Shown here: positions 17,122 through 24,233 of the stretch, piece by piece
Numbering within the stretch: the first letter of the stretch is position 1
Layout of the letters: the number at the start of each line of letters is the position of its first letter
Assembly: GCA_913041495.1 (NCBI GenBank)
Contig: CAJWHT010000038.1
Span: forward strand, 1 to 36,739
Direction: 5' to 3'
Origin: an uncultured Desulfobacteraceae bacterium
GTDB lineage: Bacteria; Desulfobacterota; Desulfobacteria; Desulfobacterales; Desulfobacteraceae
DNA length: 36,739 nt
Notes under the pieces: generated by a model
Seen by the model: the letters and a program-made list of their open reading frames with translations, nothing else
Told to the model about the DNA's origin: nothing
Databases searched by the model: none
Program-made: the position numbers and the translations under genes

Positions 17122-18158
17122 CGGCGGCCATGACACCTATTGAGCGCATGACTATGGTGATGACAGGCGGTATTCCTGACCGGGTTCCCATCATGGGCAA
17201 TCTTCTGGAACAGGGGGCGGATGCCCTGGGTATTCCCATAAAGACCTACTATACCAAAGGGGAGTATGTGGCCGAAGGGCAGTTGAAACTCAGGGAGAAG
17301 TACGGGTACGACAATCTATCCGGATTTTTTTACGCAGGTCAGGAGGCACAGATGCTGGGGTGCCGCCATATTATTTTTTCAGAACAGGGGCCTCCCAATG
17401 TCGGCCACCTGATCATCAAGGATCATACCGATATCGAGGCGCTGATTGTGCCGGAGGATGTGGCAGAGCATCCATGTTTTCGTGAGCTTGCTACCTGTAT
17501 CCGTATCTTAAAGCAGGAGGCCGCAGGAAAAGTGCCTGTGGGAAGTTCCGTTATCAGTTCTTTTTCCCTGCCGGCCATCCTCATGGGGATCGACCGGTGG
17601 ATGGATCTGATGCTGAACGGTCCTGAAAAATTAAGGGACAATCTGCTGCGCAAATGTTCCGATTTTACCATCCGTCTTGCCCTGGCGCTGAAAGCAGCCG
17701 GTGTGGACGGGGTCTCCTATTCGAATCCGGTGGGGTCGGCTGACTTTTTAACGCTGAAGCAGTTCAGAAAACTCTGTCTGCCCTGGGTGAAACGGGATAT
17801 TGAAGGGATCGGTATCGAAGGGGTTACCTATTTTAACGGCGGGGGGCGGATTAACCCGATGCTTTCGGACCTGATCGACGAAACCGGTATCATGGTGTAT
17901 TATATCAACCCCATGGATGATGTGGCCAAAGCCGGGCAGATTATCGGGGACAGGGGGATCAGCAGCGGGGTCATCAACGACATACCGCTGATAGACTGGA
18001 CCCGTGAGGACATATACAAGGAGGTCCGCAGAATCATGGACGCTGGTGCTGCTGACGGAAGATTTATTTTCGGCACCCTAGTCATGCCGTATCTCATTCC
18101 GGAAGAAAACATCCATCATCTCTTTGATGCCGCCAGAGAAAACGGAGCGTATACGTGA
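17118..18158 (+). CDS. URO-D superfamily protein (MtaA-like) without the zinc ligands
   Basis: A 346-aa TIM-barrel protein of the uroporphyrinogen decarboxylase/MtaA superfamily: MTPIERMTMVMTGGIPDRVPIM at the N-terminus is typical, shown here by its ends MTPIER and DRVPIM. MtaA/MtbA enzymes move a methyl group from a corrinoid protein to a zinc-bound thiol using His-x-Cys plus a later Cys. Here the His-x-Cys position reads Y238-F-N240 followed by GGG, and no Cys follows in the last third. Canonical thiol methyl transfer is therefore unlikely. True uroporphyrinogen decarboxylase activity also looks unlikely in this setting. It overlaps both neighbours by 4 nt (ATGA, GTGA), so it almost certainly acts with the corrinoid protein. 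Confidence 0.85.
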   Translation: MTAAMTPIERMTMVMTGGIPDRVPIMGNLLEQGADALGIPIKTYYTKGEYVAEGQLKLREKYGYDNLSGFFYAGQEAQMLGCRHIIFSEQGPPNVGHLIIKDHTDIEALIVPEDVAEHPCFRELATCIRILKQEAAGKVPVGSSVISSFSLPAILMGIDRWMDLMLNGPEKLRDNLLRKCSDFTIRLALALKAAGVDGVSYSNPVGSADFLTLKQFRKLCLPWVKRDIEGIGIEGVTYFNGGGRINPMLSDLIDETGIMVYYINPMDDVAKAGQIIGDRGISSGVINDIPLIDWTREDIYKEVRRIMDAGAADGRFIFGTLVMPYLIPEENIHHLFDAARENGAYT

Positions 18159-18766
18159 ACGTGGCCGATCCGGAAAAAACTTGCGGCCGGCCTGCCATTG
18201 TGGCTTGCGGGATCTTGAAGCGTGAAATCCGTCACATTGTTGAGGCCAGGGGATGGCAGGTGGATGTCACCTTTCTGGATTCGTCCCTGCACATTTATCT
18301 TGACCGGCTGCACACCGTGCTCACCAAAGCGTTGTCCCGCAGCGGTAACCGCCCTGCGCTGCTGGTTTACGGTGCCTGCCACCCGCAGATGGAAGATATC
18401 CTGGCCGATGCCGGTGCCGCGCGCCCCCCTGTCCAGAATTGTGTGGAGCTTTTGCTGGGAAGGAAACGTTTTTCCAACGCATTGTCAACGGGGGCTTTTT
18501 TCTTGTTTGAAGACTGGTCAAAACGATGGGAAACCATCAGCCATTCCTATTTTGGCTCCTGGGAGCTGATGCGGGACGTTTTTCAGGATGCCCACACCCA
18601 CCTGCTGTGCATCCGGACGCCCTGTTCGGGGGATTTTACGGCTGATGCCGAGGTGGTGTCCCAGCGTCTCGGCCTGCCCCTTGTCTGGATGGATACAGGA
18701 CTTGAACACCTGGAGAAGACACTGGAAACCTCTCTTGAGCATTTGATTTCGGGGGAAAACAGATGA
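18155..18766 (+). CDS. DUF1638-type protein
   Basis: A 203-aa cytoplasmic protein that resembles the DUF1638 family: a VACGILKREI opening, FLDSSLHIYLDRL, a central LLVYGACHPQM and a later LLGRKRFS region. Conserved-looking cysteines occur in ACG, GACH, QNCVE and TPCSG, which could bind a metal or cofactor. Start is GTG 18155 overlapping the previous stop (GTGA), and its own stop overlaps the kinase start (ATGA). DUF1638 genes often accompany corrinoid methyltransferase genes, but no reaction is known to me. Confidence 0.8.
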   Translation: MNVADPEKTCGRPAIVACGILKREIRHIVEARGWQVDVTFLDSSLHIYLDRLHTVLTKALSRSGNRPALLVYGACHPQMEDILADAGAARPPVQNCVELLLGRKRFSNALSTGAFFLFEDWSKRWETISHSYFGSWELMRDVFQDAHTHLLCIRTPCSGDFTADAEVVSQRLGLPLVWMDTGLEHLEKTLETSLEHLISGENR

Positions 18767-20856
18767 CCAGCCGTGTGGAAGAACTCCTGGCGGAAAACGA
18801 AGCCCTAAAGCTACGTCTTAAAACCGTTTCCAAAGAAAAGGCCGATCTCCAGATGGCGGTCAGTCTTATCGATCGGATCGCCTCTGCAACGAAAAAAAAC
18901 GACGTCGTTTCAGTCATACTTGAGATCCTGGTGACGGCCATCGGCGGTTCCAACATTGCTGTTTACTATGAAGCGGACGGAAAGTGGCGGTACACGGATA
19001 TATTGGGGACAAAGAAATGGTTGGATGACATTGATTGCGGTCTTGTGCGTGACGTTCTTAGCACCGGGGAGTTCAGGAAAGAAAATGAATCCGAGTTGTC
19101 AAAACTGAGCATTCCCGGGTACCCCAGAACCTATGAGACCTGGGGATATCCCCTGAAGGTGGGCGAAGATGTGTTCGGGGCCGTGCGGCTCCAGGGAATG
19201 GCCATTAAACACGCCCACTACCGGTCAAATATCGATCCGTTTATCCAGTATTCCTCCCTGGTGCTCTACCATGAGATCTCAAACGTCAAAACCCTGCAGA
19301 CGGCCTATCGGAAAATAAGCCTTGCAAGGGACCGGCTCCAGGAAAGCGAGGAGAAGTTCCGGCAGTTGATCGAAAACGTCAACAAGGTCTTCTGGATCAG
19401 GGATGCCCGCACCAATGACCTGTTGTATATGTCCCCGAATTTTGAGGATATCTGGGGAATGTCCATACGCAAGATCTCGGAAGATACCGATAGTGTCATT
19501 GATGCCATCCACCCGGAGGACCGGAGCATGGTGGCGTACAAATTTCAGCGGCAGAATCTTTCCAAGGCCTTTGAATTGGATTACCGTATTCTGCGCCCGG
19601 CAGACGGCACGGTCCGCTGGATTCATGAGAAAAACTTCCCCATTCCCGATAAATCCGGAAAAATATACCGCAGGGCCGGGGTCAGTGAGGACATCACCGA
19701 ACGCATTCAGATGGAGGCAAAGCTGCGACAGGCGCAAAAGATGGAATCCATAGGTAACCTTGCCGGCGGCATTGCCCATGATTTCAACAATATCTTGTTT
19801 CCCATCGTGGGGATGGCTGAACTTTTGCTGGATGACCTTCCCGCCGGAAGCCAGGCCCGGGAGAATGCCCGGGAAATATTGACTGCGGGACTCCGGGGCA
19901 GCGAACTGGTCAAGCAGATCCTTTCCTTCAGCCGCCACACAGACCAGGAACCTGTCCCGGTCAAGATTCAACAGGTACTCAGGGATGTACTCAAGCTGTG
20001 CCGGGCCAGTATTCCTGCGGATATTGATATCCGGGAGGAAATAGAACCTCAGACCCGCCAGGTCATGTCCGATCCCACCCAGCTTCATCAGGTGGCCATG
20101 AATCTGATCACCAACGCATATCATGCCCTGGAAGACGGGGGCCGTATTACGGTCCGGCTTGATGAGGTTGTGATTGAATCCGATAATCCGGATACCTTTT
20201 CACTTGCACCTGGCCCCCATGCAAGGTTGCGGGTGTCGGACAACGGGACGGGAATCCCTGCCGATATTCTGAACAAAATATTTGATCCCTATTTTACCAC
20301 AAAGAAAAAAGGTAAAGGGACCGGACTCGGTCTTGCAGTGGTTCATGGTATTGTCAAAGATTACAGCGGAGATATTCTGGTTGACAGTACGCCTGGACGA
20401 GGTACCATAGTCACGGTTTATATTCCCATAGCCGAACAGCAGGGCTCTCAGATTGAAGATGCAGAACTGGTGTGTACGGAGCGCGGCTGTGAGTCCATTC
20501 TCGTGGTGGATGATGAGCCTGCCGTCGTTCGTCTGGAACGGCTCATCCTGGAGCGGCTGGGATACAGGGTTACGGCCTTTAACTCCAGCACGGCGGCATT
20601 GGATGCGGTAGAATCAGATCCCTGGGCCTATGTTCTGGTGATTTCGGACATGACGATGCCCAATCTGACCGGTGACCAGTTGACCCGCCAGATTCATTCC
20701 ATCCGGCCGGAGCTTCCGGTCATCATATGTACCGGTTACAGTGAACGGCTGAACCTGGATGCTGTCGGTGACATCGGGGTGAAAGGCGTGTTGATGAAAC
20801 CCATCGTCCGGTCCGATATGGCCGATATGGTCAGAAAAACCCTGGATGCCACATGA
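18763..20856 (+). CDS. Hybrid histidine kinase (GAF-PAS-HisKA-HATPase-REC)
   Basis: A 697-aa soluble sensor kinase. It has a short N-terminal coiled coil (about 1-42), a GAF-like domain (about 45-180), a second helix leading to PAS/PAC (about 195-325, ending YRRAGVSEDITER), an H-box IAHDFNN with phospho-acceptor H339, and an ATPase domain with N box NLITNAYHAL and G boxes DNGTGIP and GKGTGLGLA. A C-terminal receiver has acceptor D629 in ISDMTMPN. No TM helix is seen, so it senses a cytoplasmic signal. ATG 18763 overlaps the DUF1638 stop, which ties it by translation to the corrinoid/URO-D/DUF1638 trio. Confidence 0.92.
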   Translation: MTSRVEELLAENEALKLRLKTVSKEKADLQMAVSLIDRIASATKKNDVVSVILEILVTAIGGSNIAVYYEADGKWRYTDILGTKKWLDDIDCGLVRDVLSTGEFRKENESELSKLSIPGYPRTYETWGYPLKVGEDVFGAVRLQGMAIKHAHYRSNIDPFIQYSSLVLYHEISNVKTLQTAYRKISLARDRLQESEEKFRQLIENVNKVFWIRDARTNDLLYMSPNFEDIWGMSIRKISEDTDSVIDAIHPEDRSMVAYKFQRQNLSKAFELDYRILRPADGTVRWIHEKNFPIPDKSGKIYRRAGVSEDITERIQMEAKLRQAQKMESIGNLAGGIAHDFNNILFPIVGMAELLLDDLPAGSQARENAREILTAGLRGSELVKQILSFSRHTDQEPVPVKIQQVLRDVLKLCRASIPADIDIREEIEPQTRQVMSDPTQLHQVAMNLITNAYHALEDGGRITVRLDEVVIESDNPDTFSLAPGPHARLRVSDNGTGIPADILNKIFDPYFTTKKKGKGTGLGLAVVHGIVKDYSGDILVDSTPGRGTIVTVYIPIAEQQGSQIEDAELVCTERGCESILVVDDEPAVVRLERLILERLGYRVTAFNSSTAALDAVESDPWAYVLVISDMTMPNLTGDQLTRQIHSIRPELPVIICTGYSERLNLDAVGDIGVKGVLMKPIVRSDMADMVRKTLDAT

Positions 20857-20921
20857 GGGGAAATGACGAGCGGGTCAGAACCCGGGATGGCGCATAGGAT
20901 TATCCAAAAAAGAGGTGCCAG

Positions 20922-21620
20922 ATGACAGCCAGTGATACCACCGCCAGGGGCGATACATTGCCCTGCGTATTAATTGTTGACGATGAACCGGATATCGCTG
21001 CCAGCCTGTCCATGCTCATGACAGATGAAGGATACGAGGCCATGACGGCCGCCAACGGCCGGGAGGCGCTGGACCTGTACGTCCGTCATGATGTTGACGT
21101 GGTGATTACAGATATACGTATGCCGGTTGTGGACGGGCTTTCCCTGCTCAGAGAAATAAAGCGGGTGGACCCCTATGCCGCCATTATCGTGATGACCGGA
21201 TTCGCATCCGTTGAGAATGTGGTCAGCGCCATGAGGGAAAACGGGGCCTTTGACTATTTGCTGAAACCCATTGAGGATATGGATATTCTTTCTATGGCCG
21301 TTTCCCGGGCCTTCTCGCACCGGCGTCTGAAATTGGAGAACGAGGCGCTGCTGGAACGGCTGACCCTGAAAACCCAGGCCCTTGGGAAGAAAAACCGGGA
21401 GCTTGAAGAGGCTCTGGAGACCATCAAGGTCCTTGAAGGGATTCTCCCCATCTGTTCTGGCTGCCGGAAGATCAGGGATGACAAGGGCTATTGGCAGCAG
21501 TTGGAAAAATATATCGAAGCCCACGCCGACGTGATGTTTTCCCATGGGATCTGTGAAGAATGCGCCCGGAAAATTTACGGGGACGAGGATTGGTTCAATG
21601 ATCCTGCGGGCAGCCGGTAA
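20922..21620 (+). CDS. Response regulator with coiled coil and C-terminal CxxC...CxxC domain
   Basis: A 232-aa protein. The receiver domain (about 14-130) has VDDEPD, acceptor D64 in VITDIRMP, MTG and K115. A coiled coil (about 133-172) leads to a compact C-terminal domain with C178xxC181 and H208...C211xxC214, a probable zinc site. The block ILPICSGCRKIRDDKGYW to SHGICEECARKIY recurs in many deltaproteobacterial regulators as I remember them. There is no DNA-binding HTH, GGDEF or HD-GYP output, so it may work by protein contact. ATG 20922 has AGAGG at 20911-20915. It follows the hybrid kinase by 65 nt and is its likely partner. Confidence 0.9.
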   Translation: MTASDTTARGDTLPCVLIVDDEPDIAASLSMLMTDEGYEAMTAANGREALDLYVRHDVDVVITDIRMPVVDGLSLLREIKRVDPYAAIIVMTGFASVENVVSAMRENGAFDYLLKPIEDMDILSMAVSRAFSHRRLKLENEALLERLTLKTQALGKKNRELEEALETIKVLEGILPICSGCRKIRDDKGYWQQLEKYIEAHADVMFSHGICEECARKIYGDEDWFNDPAGSR

Positions 21621-21719
21621 TCAGGCCGATGTCATTTTTGCGATATAAGGCCCTGAGCAGTTTAAATATGTTATACCTAACGGTTACCTTGGATGACCTG
21701 TCCTCAAACGCGTTTTTTA

Positions 21720-21748
21720 TTGACTTCCTGAAAAAACCTTATTAGGTT
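21720..21748 (+). promoter_or_regulatory. Candidate promoter of the B12-riboswitch/cbiK transcript
   Basis: TTGACT (21720-21725), 17-bp spacer, TAGGTT (21743-21748). The predicted start at about 21755 falls at the beginning of the riboswitch P1 stem. The -10 is weak. The rest of 21621-21719 shows only an imperfect TCAGGCC/GGCCCTGA stem without a T run. Confidence 0.4.
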
Positions 21749-21750
21749 AC

Positions 21751-21916
21751 CCCAGAATCCAGGTGCCGAATCCGGCTTGAAAGGGAACCCTGTGAGAATC
21801 GGGGACGGGCCCGCCGCTGTAATCGGGGACAAAATCCGCAAATCTGCCACTGCTCCTAAGTTGGAACGGGAAGGCGCGGATGGAGAGTGATCCGAAAGTC
21901 AGAAGACCTGCCTGGG
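21751..21916 (+). ncRNA. Cobalamin riboswitch
   Basis: All hallmarks are present. P1 is closed by CCCAG (21751-21755) with CTGGG (21912-21916). The core contains GGGAACCCTGTGAGAATC, GGGACGGGCCCGCCGCTGT and GCCACTG, and ends with the B12 box AGTCAGAAGACCTGCCTG. It sits upstream of cbiK, a cobalt chelatase of B12 synthesis. Binding of adenosyl- or other cobalamin should repress the gene through the terminator just downstream. Confidence 0.96.
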
Positions 21917-21962
21917 ATATATCGTTCGTACTCCTTGGACAAGATACGGACACTATGGAGCC

Positions 21963-22020
21963 ATCTGGAAGAAGAATGGGCTATTCCAGATCAATATGCA
22001 TTGGTCTGGATTTTCTATTT
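21963..22020 (+). terminator. Riboswitch expression platform: terminator with competing antiterminator
   Basis: The terminator stem TCCAGATCAAT (21985-21995) pairs with ATTGGTCTGGA (22000-22010; one G-U pair) around loop ATGC and is followed by TTTTCTATTT. ATCTGGAA (21963-21970) can instead pair with TTCCAGAT (21984-21991), which would destroy the terminator. The two folds exclude each other. This fits transcription control of cbiK by the cobalamin aptamer, whose last base lies about 47 nt upstream. Confidence 0.8.
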
Positions 22021-22047
22021 CCGGACCGTGAAAAAACGGAGAAATCA

Positions 22048-23040
22048 ATGAAGTTGACATCCTTTTTTATCGCGGTTGCCCTGGTTATCACCATCACCGC
22101 AACCCAGTCATTTGCAAGCGGAAACTACCATGTTGAACACAAAAGCGCTGTCGTGCTTGCCATGTTCGGAACGACGGTTGAACCGGCCCTTCAAGGCCTG
22201 CTCAAAATCCAGAAACAGATCCGTCAGCAGTTTCCCGGGACCGAAGTTAAAATCGCCTTTACCTCCAACATCATCCGTAAAAAATGGCAACGCCGCGCAG
22301 AAGACCCCGAATACATAAAAGCCCACCCGGAAATCCCCAAAGCGGTGCTTCATGTCAAAACCCCGCTGGCAACCATCGCGGATCTTCAGAACGATGGGTA
22401 TGACAACATCGTGATTCAGCCCACCCATGTTTCCATGGGAGAGGAATTTCTTGATCTGCATACCTATGTAAAGGCGCTGATGGAAATGGGAACTTTTAAA
22501 AAGCCCAAGTACAAGCCTTTTCAGAAAGTGGCTCTGGGGCGTCCTGCCATGGGGACCTATGGTACCAAATTCCCGTACACAGATGATATCGCCGCATTGG
22601 CCAAAGCCATGGCGCCGGATGCAGAACTTGCCGGCAGGGAAAACGCCGGTATCGTCTACATGGGCCATGGGAACGCGTTCTTTCCCGGCAACGGCGGCGC
22701 TTATCTTGAGTTCGCGGCAAAAATGAGAGAGGTATACCCCGGTGTGGTGACCACCATCGGCACCGTGGAAGGCTACCCCGGCATTGATCACGTTATGGAG
22801 GATTTAAGGCTGCGCGGTGTGAAAAAAGTTGTCCTCAAACCTTTCATGGTTGTTGCGGGGGATCATTCCCTGAACGATATGGCCAGTGATGAGGAAGATT
22901 CCTGGAAAACCATCCTTACGAAAAACGGATTTGATGTGATCCCGGTGACCCAGGGATTAGGAGATAATCCGGATTTTGCCCGTATCTTCGTGGACCATGC
23001 CGTTGACGCGGCTAAAGAGGCGGGAATTGAACTAAAGTAG
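22048..23040 (+). CDS. cbiK: Periplasmic sirohydrochlorin cobaltochelatase, CbiK type
   Basis: A 330-aa class II chelatase that inserts Co2+ into sirohydrochlorin in the anaerobic B12 pathway. Residues 1-24 form a Sec signal peptide ending SFASG, so the mature enzyme is periplasmic, like the CbiK-P form known in Desulfovibrio vulgaris, which also binds haem. Active-site residues are H207 (YMGHGN), E241 (GTVEGYPG) and H273 (VAGDHSLNDM). ATG 22048 with GGAG upstream is preferred; a longer reading would run back into the riboswitch. Why a cobaltochelatase is exported is unclear, and an iron- or haem-related role has been suggested for such forms. Confidence 0.94.
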   Translation: MKLTSFFIAVALVITITATQSFASGNYHVEHKSAVVLAMFGTTVEPALQGLLKIQKQIRQQFPGTEVKIAFTSNIIRKKWQRRAEDPEYIKAHPEIPKAVLHVKTPLATIADLQNDGYDNIVIQPTHVSMGEEFLDLHTYVKALMEMGTFKKPKYKPFQKVALGRPAMGTYGTKFPYTDDIAALAKAMAPDAELAGRENAGIVYMGHGNAFFPGNGGAYLEFAAKMREVYPGVVTTIGTVEGYPGIDHVMEDLRLRGVKKVVLKPFMVVAGDHSLNDMASDEEDSWKTILTKNGFDVIPVTQGLGDNPDFARIFVDHAVDAAKEAGIELK

Positions 23041-23098
23041 CGGGACTGACCGTATTCTTTGTCCGGAACCAAGTTCCGCCATAGCACAAAGCAGTGGC

Positions 23099-23129
23099 GC
23101 CGGGCATATCATGGTTCGATGTGCCCGGC
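23099..23129 (+). terminator. Possible hairpin terminator after cbiK
   Basis: GCCGGGCA (23099-23106) pairs with TGCCCGGC (23122-23129). There is no T tract, so it may be a weak terminator, an attenuator or an mRNA-stabilising stem before the methyltransferase gene 35 nt on. A 6-bp stem CGGAAC/GTTCCG lies upstream at 23064-23078. Confidence 0.4.
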
Positions 23130-23164
23130 TGATTATGGTGCCCAGTACCCCATATGAAAGGACA

Positions 23165-24112
23165 ATGATGACACGAATCGGCAATGCGCTCAGCCGGCAG
23201 AATATCCTGGTGGTTGACGGCGCCATGGGAACGCAGCTGGAACAGCGGGGCTGTGATCTCAATGACCCCATCTGGTCTGCCCGGCTGCTGGCGGAGTCGC
23301 CGGAAACCGTCGCAGCCGTCCACACCGACTATCTGAAGGCCGGGGCAGACTGTCTTATTACAGCCTCCTACCAGGCAACCTTTGAAGGCTTTTCGGCCCG
23401 TGGGGTCAGTGAAACGGCTGCCGCAGGGCTGATTCGTTCCGCGGTTACCCTGGCCCGGGACTGTGTTGACACCTTCTGGGCTGATCCTGCAAACCGCAAG
23501 GACCGGATGAAGCCCCTGGTGGCGGCCTCTGTGGGGCCTTACGGCGCTTATCTGGCCGATGGTTCCGAATTTCGGGGAGATTACAATCTCAGTGAATCGG
23601 AACTGGCCGCCTTTCACCGAAAACGTCTGGCAACCTTAATCCAGGCCGGTCCTGATCTGCTTGCCTGCGAAACCATCCCCTGTTTTTCCGAGGCAAGGGC
23701 GCTGGCAGCACTATTGGAAGAGTTTGTGCCAGTTGAAGCCTGGGTCAGCTTCAGCGCCCGGGACGGCCGGCACATCAGCAACGGAGAGCCGGTCCGGGAC
23801 TGCGCGGCCTGGCTGGACGACAAACCATCTGTGGCTGCCGTCGGCATCAACTGCACCGACCCGCAATATATCCCTTCATTGATCCGTGAGATACGATGGG
23901 GCACGGACAAACCGGTTATCGTCTATCCCAACCGCGGGGGTGTCTGGGATGCGGCTGCCAAAACCTGGCTCATGGACCACGGCCTGCCCACCTTTGATGA
24001 GATGGCAGCGCGCTGGTTTGATGCAGGTGCACGGCTTATCGGCGGTTGCTGCCAGACCGGGCCGGCCGATATCCGGGCCCTGGCAAAGGCTTTGAAGCAA
24101 CCCAAGACGTAA
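23165..24112 (+). CDS. mmuM: Homocysteine S-methyltransferase
   Basis: A 315-aa zinc-dependent methyltransferase of the MmuM/Hmt type that makes methionine from homocysteine with S-methylmethionine or S-adenosylmethionine as donor. The N-terminal VVDGAMGTQLEQRG, the ITASYQAT segment and zinc ligands in GINCTDP and GGCCQTG are diagnostic. ATG 23165 has AAAGGA at 23157-23162. There is no B12-binding domain, so it is not MetH. It stands between cbiK and the PEP-synthase-like gene; the gap to cbiK is 124 nt, so joint transcription is open. Confidence 0.93.
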   Translation: MMTRIGNALSRQNILVVDGAMGTQLEQRGCDLNDPIWSARLLAESPETVAAVHTDYLKAGADCLITASYQATFEGFSARGVSETAAAGLIRSAVTLARDCVDTFWADPANRKDRMKPLVAASVGPYGAYLADGSEFRGDYNLSESELAAFHRKRLATLIQAGPDLLACETIPCFSEARALAALLEEFVPVEAWVSFSARDGRHISNGEPVRDCAAWLDDKPSVAAVGINCTDPQYIPSLIREIRWGTDKPVIVYPNRGGVWDAAAKTWLMDHGLPTFDEMAARWFDAGARLIGGCCQTGPADIRALAKALKQPKT

Positions 24113-24145
24113 CCGGTCCATATCAAAATTTAACGGGCACCTGTT

Positions 24146-24175
24146 GTTTACCCGGTAGGGGATTAGTGCTATTAT
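24146..24175 (+). promoter_or_regulatory. Weak promoter candidate before the receiver/PEP-synthase-like gene
   Basis: GTTTAC (24146-24151), 18-bp spacer, TATTAT (24170-24175), 58 nt before the start codon. Only the -10 is convincing. Confidence 0.35.
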
Positions 24176-24233
24176 CCCACTTCTAATTCCTAAGAATCCG
24201 CTAACCCGGCCAAACCAAAGGAAGCTGAGGACC

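Noticed and set aside
21880-22047. In-frame upstream extension of cbiK
   Set aside because: It would start inside the cobalamin riboswitch and place residues before a clear Sec signal peptide. ATG 22048 has its own ribosome site.
23041-23164. Possible SAM or SAH riboswitch before the homocysteine methyltransferase
   Set aside because: Only two simple stems are visible; none of the conserved core sequences of known SAM/SAH classes was found.
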